DNA of 39,262 nucleotides, taken from contig JAQUWC010000012.1 in the NCBI GenBank assembly GCA_028693085.1, forward strand, positions 1 to 39,262. The letters are read 5' to 3'. Of the stretch, positions 1 through 8,443 are shown piece after piece. The translations under genes and the position numbers were made by a program. Origin of the DNA: UBA5266 sp002411545 (lineage in GTDB: Bacteria > Bacteroidota > Bacteroidia > Bacteroidales > WCHB1-69). Every line of letters begins with the position of its first letter. Position 1 is the stretch's first letter. The notes under the pieces are model-generated. The model had not been told where the DNA came from. It worked only from the letters and a program-made list of their open reading frames with translations, and did no database searches.

Positions 1-1
1 T

Positions 2-1300
2 CAACTTGAAACTGAAATGCGACAAGAAGCTAAAATCCGAGCCGATGAAGAGGCCATACGAGTGTTTGTGGACAATCTACGTCAACTTCTTTTAGCTCCT
101 CCTTTGGGTGAAAAAGTGGTAATGGCAATTGATCCGGGATTTCGTACCGGTTGTAAAGTAGTTGTTTTAGATTCATTCGGGAATTTGTTAGCTAACGATA
201 CTATTTATCCTCATCCACCTCAAGTGGAAGTATTTCAAGCAAATAAAACACTGAAAGAGCTGGTTGAGAAATATAAAGTAGAAGCAGTAGCTATTGGAAA
301 TGGTACCGCTGGAAGAGAGACCGAAAATTTTGTCCGCCATGTAAATTTTGATAATAAGCCTCTAGTGGTTGTAGTAAATGAAAATGGAGCTTCCATATAT
401 TCTGCTTCGGAAATCGCTCGCGAGGAATTCCCCAATCATGACATTACGGTTAGAGGAGCAGTCTCCATCGGTCGTCGCCTTATGGATCCGCTGGCTGAAT
501 TGATTAAAATCGATCCTAAATCGATAGGAGTGGGACAATATCAACACGATGTGAATCAAAAAAAATTACAAGAAAGTTTGGAACATACTGTTGAAAGTTG
601 TGTGAATGCAGTAGGTGTGGAAGTAAATACAGCCAGTAAACAATTATTATCTTTTGTATCGGGAATAGGTCCTGCATTAGCTGAAAATATGATAGACTAT
701 CGTCATCAAAATGGGGGCTTTCAAAGTAAGGAAGAACTAAAAAAAGTGAAACGTTTTGGAGCTAAAGCTTTTGAACAAGCTGCCGGATTTATACGTATAC
801 GGGATGCTAAAAATCCTTTGGATAGAAGTGCTGTCCATCCGGAAAGTTATACAGTTGTAAAAAAAATGGCTGACTCCTTGCAATGCACCATCCATGATTT
901 AATAGAACAGGAAGAACTTCGTAAGAAAATCCGTATCAAAGATTTCGTTACCGATACGGTAGGAATTCCCACCTTGAGTGATATCATGAAAGAATTGGCA
1001 AAACCCGGAAGAGATCCCCGTCAAGAGTTTAATTTATTTGAATTTGATCATAATATAAGTGATATTTCCGATTTAAAAGTGGGAATGATATTGCCTGGAG
1101 TAGTCGTCAACATTGCCGCTTTCGGTTGTTTTGTGGATATCGGAGTGCATCAGGATGGTTTAGTTCACATCAGTCAGCTTGCTAAAAAATATGTAGATAA
1201 TCCAAATAAAGTGGTAAAACTGAATCAAAAGGTGATGGTTAAAGTGTTAGATGTAGATTTGCAACGCAAACGAATAAATTTGAGCATGGATATCGATTAA
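2..1300 (+). CDS. tex: Tex, S1 RNA-binding transcription accessory protein (5' end cut off)
   Basis: C-terminal 432 codons of a Tex protein; the frame is open to the left edge, so the N-terminal part lies outside the window. The YqgF/RNase H-like domain is at about nt 115-420 (VMAIDPGFRTG), the helix-hairpin-helix region at about 640-800 (SGIGPALAENMIDYR, then GGFQSKEEL), and the S1 domain at about 1076-1290 (GMILPGVVVNIAAFGCFVDIG, DGLVHISQLA). Tex binds nucleic acid in the cytoplasm and is linked to transcription and RNA turnover; its exact role in Bacteroidota is not settled. The TAA stop is 11 bases before the next gene, so the two are probably cotranscribed. The only uncertainty is the missing start. 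Confidence 0.95.
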   Translation, partial: QLETEMRQEAKIRADEEAIRVFVDNLRQLLLAPPLGEKVVMAIDPGFRTGCKVVVLDSFGNLLANDTIYPHPPQVEVFQANKTLKELVEKYKVEAVAIGNGTAGRETENFVRHVNFDNKPLVVVVNENGASIYSASEIAREEFPNHDITVRGAVSIGRRLMDPLAELIKIDPKSIGVGQYQHDVNQKKLQESLEHTVESCVNAVGVEVNTASKQLLSFVSGIGPALAENMIDYRHQNGGFQSKEELKKVKRFGAKAFEQAAGFIRIRDAKNPLDRSAVHPESYTVVKKMADSLQCTIHDLIEQEELRKKIRIKDFVTDTVGIPTLSDIMKELAKPGRDPRQEFNLFEFDHNISDISDLKVGMILPGVVVNIAAFGCFVDIGVHQDGLVHISQLAKKYVDNPNKVVKLNQKVMVKVLDVDLQRKRINLSMDID

Positions 1301-1311
1301 ACCCTTTTGTT

Positions 1312-1755
1312 ATGAATGAAAAAAACAATAAAAAAGAAAAGCAATTTCTCAAAGTGCCTGAATATCCAGGAGGAAAGAAGGGATTGTTAGATTTTATTAG
1401 ATCTCAATTACAGTATCCTGCAGATGCATTCAAGGATCGTATAGAAGGGATAGTAACGATTGCTTTCGAAGTGAATGATATGGGGGATGTGGAAACGGCA
1501 AAAGTTATCAAAGGCTTGACGCCTTCATGCAATGAGGAAGCTTTGCGTGTTGTTAAACTACTGAAATACGCCAAAGCATATAATCACGGCATTCGTCTGA
1601 AATCTAATCATAAGGTGAATATTCATTTCAAATTACCACAAAGCCAAAGCGTGAATATTCAATTTTCATATTTGTCAACAGATAATAATACATCAAAACA
1701 AACTGAAAATAAAGAGGAATATACCTATTCCATAACTTTACCTAGCGATACTTGA
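1312..1755 (+). CDS. TonB C-terminal-domain protein without membrane anchor
   Basis: 147 residues. Residues about 15-110 match the TonB C-terminal fold as it occurs in Bacteroidota: a YPGGKKGLLDFI start, then QYPADA, a GIVTIAFEVNDMGDVETAKVIKG stretch read across two strands, EEALRVVKLL, and a closing VNIHFKLP strand. In ordinary TonB this domain reaches through the periplasm to contact outer-membrane receptors, but here the N-terminus is a charged, lysine-rich stretch (MNEKNNKKEK) with no signal peptide and no transmembrane helix. The protein therefore looks cytoplasmic or exported in an unseen way. The tail after residue 110 is polar, serine- and threonine-rich. It follows tex by 11 bases. 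The family call is firm; the function is unknown. Confidence 0.75.
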   Translation: MNEKNNKKEKQFLKVPEYPGGKKGLLDFIRSQLQYPADAFKDRIEGIVTIAFEVNDMGDVETAKVIKGLTPSCNEEALRVVKLLKYAKAYNHGIRLKSNHKVNIHFKLPQSQSVNIQFSYLSTDNNTSKQTENKEEYTYSITLPSDT

Positions 1756-1807
1756 ATGCATGGAATAAATAATGTAAGATATTTAATGGTATAAATAAAT
1801 ACAAAAA

Positions 1808-2833
1808 ATGGAAATAACCAAAAAAGAACTCACTTTGTGGTTTGAATATATAAAAAAGTGTAAAATACTTGTAGTGGGGGATGTAATGACCGATATTTAC
1901 ATAAACGGTCAGGTAAGTCGTATTTCGCCGGAGGCTCCGGTTCCTATTGTGAATGTAAATGAAATAAGGTATTGTTTGGGTGGAGCCGCCAATGTTGCCC
2001 TCAATCTTCAAGCGATGGGAGCTAAGCCGCTATTATGTGGCATTGTTGGAGAAGATGTGAAAGGCTATGAGTTTATGAAACTGATGACGAATCATAAAAT
2101 GGATGTTAGTGCTATGCTAAGCATGGAACGTCGGACAACTACTACCAAAACACGTATCATTGGAAATAAAGTGCAACTACTTCGTATGGACGAAGAAAAC
2201 GATGCTCCTATCGATTCAAAACAAACAGAAATACTGTATAAACATGTTGAGAATATATTGTTAAATGATAAAATTGATGCCATTATTTTTGAAGATTACG
2301 ATAAAGGAGTTATTACATATGACTTAATATCAAGAATAACACACATTGCTCAAGAAAAATCCATTCCGATATCTGTTGATCCTAAGAAAAGAAATTTTTT
2401 GAATTATCAAGGGATTACTTTATTTAAACCTAATCTTTCGGAATTAAGTAATGGCTTAACCCTTGATAAAAATAAACTTGCGTTAGAGGATATAAATAAA
2501 CAAGTAGAGGCATTTATGCAAACTCATAAACATAAGATGGTTATGATAACATTATCGGATAAAGGAATGGTAATATGTTACCAAAAACAATCTACATTTG
2601 TGAGTGAATGGATACCTGCACAAGTACGAAGCATTGCCGATGTTTCCGGAGCAGGCGATACGGTCATAAGTGTAGCAACATTAGCGTTGATTTATGGATT
2701 TCCTCCTCGCTTGATTGCAGAATTATCAAATATTGCCGGAGGTCTTGTTTGTGAAAAAGTAGGAGTGGTGCCTATTGAAAAACATCAGCTTTCCAATGAA
2801 TCATTAAAGATATTAGGAAAGCCAATGCTTTAA
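1808..2833 (+). CDS. rfaE1: D-glycero-beta-D-manno-heptose-7-phosphate kinase (PfkB/RfaE type)
   Basis: 341 residues, the size of the kinase half of HldE (RfaE domain I) on its own. It has the PfkB/ribokinase fold: a substrate-binding start with VVGDVMTDIYINGQVSRISPEAPVP split over residues about 21-45, GGAANVALNL near residue 60, and the anion-hole motif SGAGDT with the catalytic base Asp284. The RISPEAPVP segment is typical of the heptose kinases and argues against a fructokinase or other PfkB member. It would phosphorylate heptose-7-phosphate in ADP-heptose synthesis for lipopolysaccharide inner core. No adenylyltransferase domain is attached, as is common in Bacteroidota where the second enzyme is a separate gene. 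A 52-base gap separates it from the TonB-like gene. Confidence 0.88.
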   Translation: MEITKKELTLWFEYIKKCKILVVGDVMTDIYINGQVSRISPEAPVPIVNVNEIRYCLGGAANVALNLQAMGAKPLLCGIVGEDVKGYEFMKLMTNHKMDVSAMLSMERRTTTTKTRIIGNKVQLLRMDEENDAPIDSKQTEILYKHVENILLNDKIDAIIFEDYDKGVITYDLISRITHIAQEKSIPISVDPKKRNFLNYQGITLFKPNLSELSNGLTLDKNKLALEDINKQVEAFMQTHKHKMVMITLSDKGMVICYQKQSTFVSEWIPAQVRSIADVSGAGDTVISVATLALIYGFPPRLIAELSNIAGGLVCEKVGVVPIEKHQLSNESLKILGKPML

Positions 2834-2864
2834 TATATGAAATAAATAAGTAAGTGTAGAAGTA

Positions 2865-2993
2865 TTATTTAGCCGGAAAAAATTTATCAATGAGTTTGAT
2901 GACAAAATAAAATATCATCATAAAGACAAAAATACCTACCATTCCGATTCCGCTTATCAATAATGCCGAATTTACGATACTATAATCAATCAT
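2865..2993 (-). CDS. Small sodium-pump decarboxylase gamma (OadG/MmdD-like) subunit, 42 aa
   Basis: A 42-residue ORF: MIDYSIVNSALLISGIGM at the start, then a single hydrophobic helix (VGIFVFMMIFYFVIK) and a short basic tail ending LIDKFFPAK. The helix with GIGMVGIFVF resembles the N-terminal membrane anchor of OadG/GcdG/MmdD gamma subunits, which hold the biotin/carboxyltransferase part on the membrane beta subunit. It is the last gene of the methylmalonyl-CoA decarboxylase block and starts 19 bases after the beta-subunit stop. It has a very good Shine-Dalgarno sequence (AAGGAGG, 8 bases before ATG), rare in this window, which strongly supports translation. It lacks the long extramembrane part of normal gamma subunits. 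Role by position and helix motif only. Confidence 0.75.
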   Translation of the reverse strand: MIDYSIVNSALLISGIGMVGIFVFMMIFYFVIKLIDKFFPAK

Positions 2994-3001
2994 GTTTATA
3001 T

Positions 3002-3008
3002 CCTCCTT
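3002..3008 (-). promoter_or_regulatory. Strong Shine-Dalgarno site for the 42-aa gamma-like subunit
   Basis: On the minus strand AAGGAGG lies 8 bases before the ATG at 2993. Most other genes in this window have A-rich leaders without such a motif, as expected in Bacteroidota, so this site is unusual and decides the start of an otherwise overlooked small gene. Confidence 0.7.
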
Positions 3009-3012
3009 TAAA

Positions 3013-4161
3013 TTAAATAAATAATGGAACTAATGATAAAATAAGACCGCCCGCTACTACCGAACCGATTTGTCCGCCTACATTCGTACTAACGGCATGC
3101 ATCAAAAGGAAGTTTGATTTGTCTTCTTTTAATCCCATAGAGTGAATAACCCGTGCCGACATGGGGAATGCTGAAATACCGCAAGCCCCGATCATGGGAT
3201 TTATTTTTTTGCCCTTAGGTAAGAATACATTAATTAGTTTGGCAAACATAACACCGCCGAAAGTATCAAAAACAAAAGCAACAAGACCTAATCCGATAAT
3301 CATCAAAGTGTCTAACCTGACAAAACGATCGGCAGTCATAGTGCTGGCAATGGTAATACCTAATAAGATGGTAACTAAACTTGCCAATTCATTTTGAGCG
3401 GCAAGCGACAGTTTATTTAACACACCGCATTCACGGATGAGGTTACCGAACATTAAAAATCCGATAAGTGCTAATGAGGAAGGAGCGATAATACCTGCAA
3501 TGATAGTAACGGTAATGGGGAAAAGAATTAAGGCCGTACGAGATACTATTTTCTTTTGGGCTTCCATCCGTATTAAGCGTTCTTTTCTGGTTGTAATAGC
3601 TTTAATAACGGGAGGTTGAATAATTGGAACTAAAGCCATATAAGAATAGGCTGCAACCGAGATGGGTCCTAAAAGTTCGGGAGCAAAGCGCGATGCTACG
3701 AAAATGGATGTCGGACCATCGGCTGCACCGATAATACCTATGGATGCTGCTTCATGTAAAGGAAATCCCAATAAAGTGGCTGCAAACATGGTGAAAAATA
3801 TACCAAATTGTGCCGCCGCACCGAATAATAACAAGAATGGATTTTTAAACAAAGGCGAAAAATCGATCATGGCACCGATGGCAACAAAAATCAGCAACGG
3901 AAACACTTCGGTTGCAATACCTGCTTCGAAAAACACAGACAAAGCTCCTTCAATGGCTTTGCCCGTAACAGGATCTATTTGCGTGAGCGCCGAAGTAAAC
4001 GGGATGTTTACCAATATGGCTCCGAAACCCATAGGCAATAACAAGGTGGGTTCATACTCTTTTTTAATAGCCAAAAAAATTAAAGTAAGTCCTACAGCTA
4101 TCATAACGAAGTCTTTCCATGTGAAATCGTATAGGACAGGCATTAAATCTTGAAAATTCAT
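3013..4161 (-). CDS. mmdB: Methylmalonyl-CoA decarboxylase beta subunit, Na+-translocating (OadB/GcdB/MmdB family)
   Basis: 382 residues, the usual length of the beta subunit. It is very hydrophobic, with about nine to eleven membrane segments. Family landmarks visible are LLPMGFGAILVNIP near residue 40, the loop FEAGIATEVFPLLIFVAIGAMIDF cut over residues about 75-100, the signature IGAADGPTSIF with the ion-path Asp near residue 145, and the C-terminal GACGISAFPMSARV and NVGGQIGSV region. It couples decarboxylation of the carboxybiotin intermediate to Na+ export across the inner membrane. It is preceded by terC and followed by the 42-residue gamma-like subunit. The substrate (methylmalonyl-CoA rather than oxaloacetate or glutaconyl-CoA) is inferred from the neighbouring epimerase and carboxyltransferase. 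Confidence 0.93.
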   Translation of the reverse strand: MNFQDLMPVLYDFTWKDFVMIAVGLTLIFLAIKKEYEPTLLLPMGFGAILVNIPFTSALTQIDPVTGKAIEGALSVFFEAGIATEVFPLLIFVAIGAMIDFSPLFKNPFLLLFGAAAQFGIFFTMFAATLLGFPLHEAASIGIIGAADGPTSIFVASRFAPELLGPISVAAYSYMALVPIIQPPVIKAITTRKERLIRMEAQKKIVSRTALILFPITVTIIAGIIAPSSLALIGFLMFGNLIRECGVLNKLSLAAQNELASLVTILLGITIASTMTADRFVRLDTLMIIGLGLVAFVFDTFGGVMFAKLINVFLPKGKKINPMIGACGISAFPMSARVIHSMGLKEDKSNFLLMHAVSTNVGGQIGSVVAGGLILSLVPLFI

Positions 4162-4201
4162 GAATCTTTTTTTAATATATTAATATTTCCTTTTTAATTA
4201 T

Positions 4202-5284
4202 TTAGTTTTTATTTTCGTTTTTATTCTCGTTGCAATCGATTTTATCTTGCAATTCATCAATTTTTTTATCTTCTGCAATTATAACAGATAGGAGGATAGA
4301 TATTAGCAATGTAGCTACTATGACCGTTAAAGATATCCAAGAATGAGAGCCAAAAAAGGTTTCTATAGCTTCACCGGTAGGTTTGTTTATAAAACCAATA
4401 GCAGGTAACATCATTTTTACGCCAATGAAAAACAGGATAAAGCTTACTCCGGTTTTTAAGAAACGGAACATACCCATGATACCTTTCAATGCAAAAAATA
4501 AGGATATCAAACCCATTACGGCGAATACATTGGATGTAATAGCGAGAAATTGTTCTTCTTGGTTTGTAAGAACGTTGGTGGCTCCTTCTTTGATAACCCC
4601 AATAATGGCAGGAATGGAATCAACGGCAAATAGAACATCCGTTGAACCTATGACTAAAAACACCAACATAAACATGGTAATATGACGCTTGCCGTTTATT
4701 TTTGAGAAAAAGTGGGGATGATCCATGTCGGGATCGACCGGAAATAATTTGGCTCCCAATTTGTATAATACATTATTTTTTGGATCCACTTGGTCATCTT
4801 CTTTGGTAAATGCCATTTTGTAGGATGTCCAGATTAAGATTATGCCAAAAATATAGATTATCCAATGAAATTGTTGTACTAAACCCATTCCTGCAACAAT
4901 AAATAAAATACGCAATACTATGGATAATAAAATACCCAGTTTCAACAATCGGGGTTGATTTTTGGAACAAACACCCATCAGGGAGAAAATCATAATAAAA
5001 ACAAAAAGATTGTCTATTGAGAGTGAATATTCCGTTAAATAACCGGATATAAATTTAATACCCATAACATGTGCTGTGTTTTCCGTTGATCCGGGATTTT
5101 GTGGAAAGAAAAAGAAAAGGGAAGTCCCAAATAATAACGCAATCGATATCCATACGCTGGTCCATCGTAAAGCTTGTTTAACTGTAAATTCTCCTTTACG
5201 GTGGTCGGTAACATAAAAATCGACAACAAAAACAGCTAAAAAAATAGCAATAAAAATAATCCAATATAATGTCATTGAGTTCAT
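4202..5284 (-). CDS. TerC/Alx-family integral membrane protein
   Basis: 360 residues with about nine hydrophobic segments. It has the TerC hallmarks: an acidic residue within a membrane segment in YSLSIDNLFVFIMIFS (about residues 95-110) and again in GSTDVLFAVDSIPAI (about residues 213-227), plus a charged cytoplasmic loop containing TKEDDQVDPKNN and the tail EDKKIDELQDKID. Family members (TerC, Alx, YkoY) are linked to Mn2+ export and metal supply to exported proteins; tellurite resistance is only the historical name. It sits between mmdA and mmdB with gaps of 40 and 37 bases, so it is probably cotranscribed with the sodium pump, an unusual position for the family. No link between its activity and the pump can be shown here. 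Confidence 0.9.
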   Translation of the reverse strand: MNSMTLYWIIFIAIFLAVFVVDFYVTDHRKGEFTVKQALRWTSVWISIALLFGTSLFFFFPQNPGSTENTAHVMGIKFISGYLTEYSLSIDNLFVFIMIFSLMGVCSKNQPRLLKLGILLSIVLRILFIVAGMGLVQQFHWIIYIFGIILIWTSYKMAFTKEDDQVDPKNNVLYKLGAKLFPVDPDMDHPHFFSKINGKRHITMFMLVFLVIGSTDVLFAVDSIPAIIGVIKEGATNVLTNQEEQFLAITSNVFAVMGLISLFFALKGIMGMFRFLKTGVSFILFFIGVKMMLPAIGFINKPTGEAIETFFGSHSWISLTVIVATLLISILLSVIIAEDKKIDELQDKIDCNENKNENKN

Positions 5285-5321
5285 GAAATGTAATTAAATG
5301 TAAGTTAATAAAATGCTTTAG

Positions 5322-6881
5322 TTAAAGAGGTAAATTGTCGTGTTTTTTAGGTGGATTTTCCAAGCGTTTAGTTTGTAATGACATCAACGCTTTGATAATA
5401 CGGTAACGGGTATTTCTGGGTTCGATAACATCATCTAGGTAGCCGTATTTTGCTGCTACATATGGATTGGCAAATTGTTGTCGATATTCGATTTCTTTTT
5501 CGTTCATGAATTCGTTTAATTTTTCGGGATCTTCTATGGCTTTTATTTCTTTACCCATTAAGATTTCGATAGCACCTTTACCACCCATAACTGCAATTTC
5601 GGCTGTAGGCCAAGCATAATTGATATCACCTCTCAGATGTTTGGAACTCATGACGCAGTATGCACCGCCGTAGTTTTTACGTAAAATTATGGTAACTTTC
5701 GGAACAGTAGCTTCGCCGTAAGCATAGAGTATTTTGGCTCCATGTAGTATCAATCCGCCGTATTCTTGTCCGGTACCGGGCAAATATCCGGGAACATCTA
5801 CTAAGGTTACGATAGGAATGTTGAATGCATCACAGAAACGTATAAAACGGGCTCCTTTGCGTGAAGCATTAATGTCTAATACTCCTGCTAAATAAGCCGG
5901 TTGATTGGCAACAATACCCACGGTCATGCCTCCCATTCGGGCAAATCCTGTTACTATATTTTTAGCATATAAAGGAAGAACTTCTAAAAAATCTTGATTA
6001 TCAATAATTGAAAGAACTACCTCTTTTATATCATAAGGTTTATTCGGACTATCGGGTATGATTTCATTTAATTTATTGTCTACTCTTTCGATGGGGTCTG
6101 TACAGTCATATTTAGGGGGTGCCTCCATATTGTTAGAAGGTAAGAAACTTAGGAGATGTTTAATCATCTCTATACCGTGAGTTTCATCATCAGCTACAAA
6201 TTGAGCTACTCCTGATTTGGTCGAGTGTACGGAAGCGCCTCCAAGATCTTCGGTCGATACGGTTTCTCCGGTAACGGTTTTCACTACTTTAGGCCCCGTA
6301 ACAAACATATAACTTGTGTTTTTTATCATCATGATAAAATCGGTCAAAGCGGGTGAATAAACGGCTCCACCTGCACAGGGTCCGAAAATAGCAGATATTT
6401 GTGGAATAACACCCGAAGCTAAAATATTGCGTTGGAATATTTCGGCATAACCGGCTAAACTGTTAACGCCTTCTTGAATACGGGCTCCACCGGAATCGTT
6501 AATCCCAACAACGGGAGCTCCCATCTTCATGGCTTGATCCAATACTTTGCATATCTTTGCCGCCTGGGTTTCGGATAATGAGCCACCAAATGTGGTAAAG
6601 TCTTGTGCATAAACAAACACCAATCGACCATTAACACTTCCGTAGCCGGTAACAACGCCGTCAGCAAGATAGGTTTCTTTTTCTAATCCGAAATTTACAC
6701 AACGATGTGTTACAAACATATCAAATTCTTCAAAGCTTCCTTCATCGAGAAGTAGATTGATACGTTCGCGGGCAGTCATTTTTCCTTGCTGGTGTTGTTT
6801 CTCTATTCGTTTTTCACCACCACCGAGTTTTGCCTTTGCTCTTAGTTCCAGCAACTCGTTTATTTTATCTTGCATTGACAT
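5322..6881 (-). CDS. mmdA: Methylmalonyl-CoA decarboxylase alpha (carboxyltransferase) subunit / PCC-beta family
   Basis: 519 residues, full length for the biotin-dependent acyl-CoA carboxyltransferase family. The N-terminal half has ELRAKAKLGGGEKRIEKQHQ, LTARERI-type helix (MTARERINLLLD), and the CoA-binding oxyanion region GINDSGGARIQEGV near residue 135. The C-terminal half has the second oxyanion region DVPGYLPGTGQEYGG near residue 365 and LRKNYGGAYCVMSSKHL. It would move the carboxyl group of (S)-methylmalonyl-CoA to biotin on MmdC, giving propionyl-CoA. The same family includes propionyl-CoA carboxylase beta; with no biotin carboxylase gene here but a sodium-pump beta subunit, the decarboxylase role is favoured. 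It starts 37 bases after the epimerase stop. Confidence 0.93.
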   Translation of the reverse strand: MSMQDKINELLELRAKAKLGGGEKRIEKQHQQGKMTARERINLLLDEGSFEEFDMFVTHRCVNFGLEKETYLADGVVTGYGSVNGRLVFVYAQDFTTFGGSLSETQAAKICKVLDQAMKMGAPVVGINDSGGARIQEGVNSLAGYAEIFQRNILASGVIPQISAIFGPCAGGAVYSPALTDFIMMIKNTSYMFVTGPKVVKTVTGETVSTEDLGGASVHSTKSGVAQFVADDETHGIEMIKHLLSFLPSNNMEAPPKYDCTDPIERVDNKLNEIIPDSPNKPYDIKEVVLSIIDNQDFLEVLPLYAKNIVTGFARMGGMTVGIVANQPAYLAGVLDINASRKGARFIRFCDAFNIPIVTLVDVPGYLPGTGQEYGGLILHGAKILYAYGEATVPKVTIILRKNYGGAYCVMSSKHLRGDINYAWPTAEIAVMGGKGAIEILMGKEIKAIEDPEKLNEFMNEKEIEYRQQFANPYVAAKYGYLDDVIEPRNTRYRIIKALMSLQTKRLENPPKKHDNLPL

Positions 6882-6918
6882 ATTCTAATGATTTTTAGGA
6901 TTAAAATATTTTTTTTTC

Positions 6919-7332
6919 TTATTTTTTCAGGTTTGGATTTTCACATAATTCGGTTAAAACGCCTCCGGTAGATTTAGGATGCAGAAAACCGATTTGCATG
7001 CCTTCGGCTCCTTTTCGTCCTTCTTTATCAATTAAGCGAATGTTTTCGGATAGTTCGGTTAACGACTCGTTAAGATTATCTACTGCATAAGCGATATGAT
7101 GAAATCCCTCGCCTTTATTTTCAATGAATTTTCCGATAGGGCCTTCGGGATCGGTCGATTCCAATAATTCGATCTTCGTTTCGCCTACTTGAAAGAAAGC
7201 GGTTTTAACTTTTTGATCCGCTACTTCTTCAATAGCATAACATTTAATTCCTAACAAGTTTTCATAAAAAGGAATAGCACTTCCCAAACTCTTTACGGCT
7301 ATACCTATATGTTCTATCTTTTTAACCTTCAT
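6919..7332 (-). CDS. mce: Methylmalonyl-CoA epimerase
   Basis: 137 residues, a single vicinal-oxygen-chelate (glyoxalase) domain with the usual paired halves. The opening KKIEHIGIAVKSLGSAIPFY carries the metal-ligand His near residue 8, and GEGFHHIAYAVDNL near residue 75 carries the second His. A Glu near the end (LTELCE) completes the set. It interconverts (R)- and (S)-methylmalonyl-CoA, the step between methylmalonyl-CoA mutase and the decarboxylase in the succinate-to-propionate route. It lies between mmdC and mmdA, 49 bases from the former, as in other Bacteroidales. Only the mutase genes are missing from the window. Confidence 0.95.
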   Translation of the reverse strand: MKVKKIEHIGIAVKSLGSAIPFYENLLGIKCYAIEEVADQKVKTAFFQVGETKIELLESTDPEGPIGKFIENKGEGFHHIAYAVDNLNESLTELSENIRLIDKEGRKGAEGMQIGFLHPKSTGGVLTELCENPNLKK

Positions 7333-7381
7333 TCTAAATTTAATTTATTATAATATCCTAGTTTGAGGTATATCTGATGAA

Positions 7382-7798
7382 TTAACAAGAAAGAATAACC
7401 AATGTATCCCCTTCGTAAATGCCGTCACCTTTGGTGACATTAATACTTTTCACAATACCGTCTTTATCGGATTCGATGTTGTTTTCCATTTTCATGGCTT
7501 CGAGAAGAATAACTTTTTGTCCAGCTTTTACCGTATCACCTTCTCTAACTAAAATATCGAGCACAATACCCGGAAGAGGGGATTTAATAACATAATCGCT
7601 ACCTCCGGCAGTTGGAGCAGGTGCCGTTTTCTTTTCAACAGGTTCACTTTGAGGCTTTTCTGTTGCAGGGGCCGGTGCGGGAGCTGCTGTTGTTTTAACA
7701 GGTTCTACTACGCGGGGTGAATTACCATTACTTGTTTCTACTTCTTCGATGGAAACATTATAATTTGTTCCGTTGATATTAATTCTGTATTCTTTCAT
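7382..7798 (-). CDS. mmdC: Biotin carboxyl carrier subunit of methylmalonyl-CoA decarboxylase
   Basis: 138 residues. The N-terminal 25 residues form a small strand pair (EYRININGTNYNVSIEEVE), followed by a flexible linker of about 40 residues rich in Ala and Pro (residues 30-65), then a biotinyl/lipoyl domain at residues 69-138. The biotin-attachment motif EAMKMEN is complete; Lys103 is the modified residue. The Ala/Pro linker lets the arm swing between the carboxyltransferase (MmdA) and the membrane beta subunit (MmdB). It starts 9 bases after the stop of the OadG-like gene, so translation is likely coupled. No biotin carboxylase is encoded nearby. Confidence 0.95.
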   Translation of the reverse strand: MKEYRININGTNYNVSIEEVETSNGNSPRVVEPVKTTAAPAPAPATEKPQSEPVEKKTAPAPTAGGSDYVIKSPLPGIVLDILVREGDTVKAGQKVILLEAMKMENNIESDKDGIVKSINVTKGDGIYEGDTLVILSC

Positions 7799-7807
7799 GA
7801 ATATTAA

Positions 7808-8326
7808 TTATTTTATTTTGATTGGTGTTTTCTTGAAATTAAATGATTTTGCTGCCCAAGGCGATAAAGTGGGATTATGTTTTAAATAAAATCCGTTAGC
7901 TTCGACTTCATGTCCGCCTTGTTCGTTTTGTATATGCAAATGCAATGTGGTTGCAATGGCTAAAAGTTCCATTTCGTTAGGATTTTCATCTTTAGCTATT
8001 GTTACAAGCGGTTGAGAAAAGCTTTGATTTTCGGATGAAATTTCGTTAGATACCGTTTTTTTTGTTCTTTTTGAAATATATAGTAAAACAACGGCAAGTA
8101 CTATAATACCTAAAATGATGGGGATATTCATATTTCCTTTACTTCCGGTTTCTGCTTCCGTATCGGTAGTAACAGATAAGTTTGCAGTAGTTGAACCATT
8201 ACAACTATCCGTAGTATGGTTTGTGATCCTTGATATCGATTCATCGTTTTGAAGTTGATTTTGTGCTTTTATTTGAATAGGAATGGTAAAAAGCAATAAA
8301 ATAATAACCAAAAAATGTTTTCTCAT
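7808..8326 (-). CDS. OadG-family (gamma/delta) subunit with N-terminal signal-like helix
   Basis: 172 residues from the ATG at 8326 (MRKHFLVIILLLF); another in-frame ATG four codons earlier would give 176. A signal-peptide-like helix at residues 1-22 is followed by a polar Ser/Thr/Asn-rich stretch, one membrane helix at about residues 67-85 (IPIILGIIVLAVVLLYIS), and a cytoplasmic tail ending LSPWAAKSFNFKKTP. That closing SPW-containing segment and the place just before the biotin carrier gene are those of the OadG-like subunit in Bacteroidales mmd operons. It probably tethers the soluble parts to the membrane. Sequence similarity across the family is weak, so the assignment rests mainly on layout and position. 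Confidence 0.7.
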   Translation of the reverse strand: MRKHFLVIILLLFTIPIQIKAQNQLQNDESISRITNHTTDSCNGSTTANLSVTTDTEAETGSKGNMNIPIILGIIVLAVVLLYISKRTKKTVSNEISSENQSFSQPLVTIAKDENPNEMELLAIATTLHLHIQNEQGGHEVEANGFYLKHNPTLSPWAAKSFNFKKTPIKIK

Positions 8327-8387
8327 TTTAAATAACAATTTGTAATTAAGAAAAATATAATTATATATTTTATATTCTTTAAAAACG

Positions 8388-8395
8388 CAAAGGTA
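8388..8395 (-). promoter_or_regulatory. -7 box of a probable internal promoter for the mmd genes
   Basis: TACCTTTG on the minus strand fits the Bacteroidota -7 consensus TAnnTTTG. It lies in the 117-base gap between rnfA and the OadG-like gene, about 62 bases before the ATG at 8326. No convincing -33 TTTG is seen. It suggests the decarboxylase genes can be transcribed separately from rnf. Confidence 0.5.
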
Positions 8396-8443
8396 ATAAA
8401 TTATTTAATATAAATGTGGTTTCGTTGAAGTAAAAATAAAAAA

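Noticed and set aside
3161..4153. Plus-strand ORFs of 78, 60 and 163 codons
   Set aside because: They are antisense to mmdB, with composition expected from the reverse of a hydrophobic membrane protein gene.
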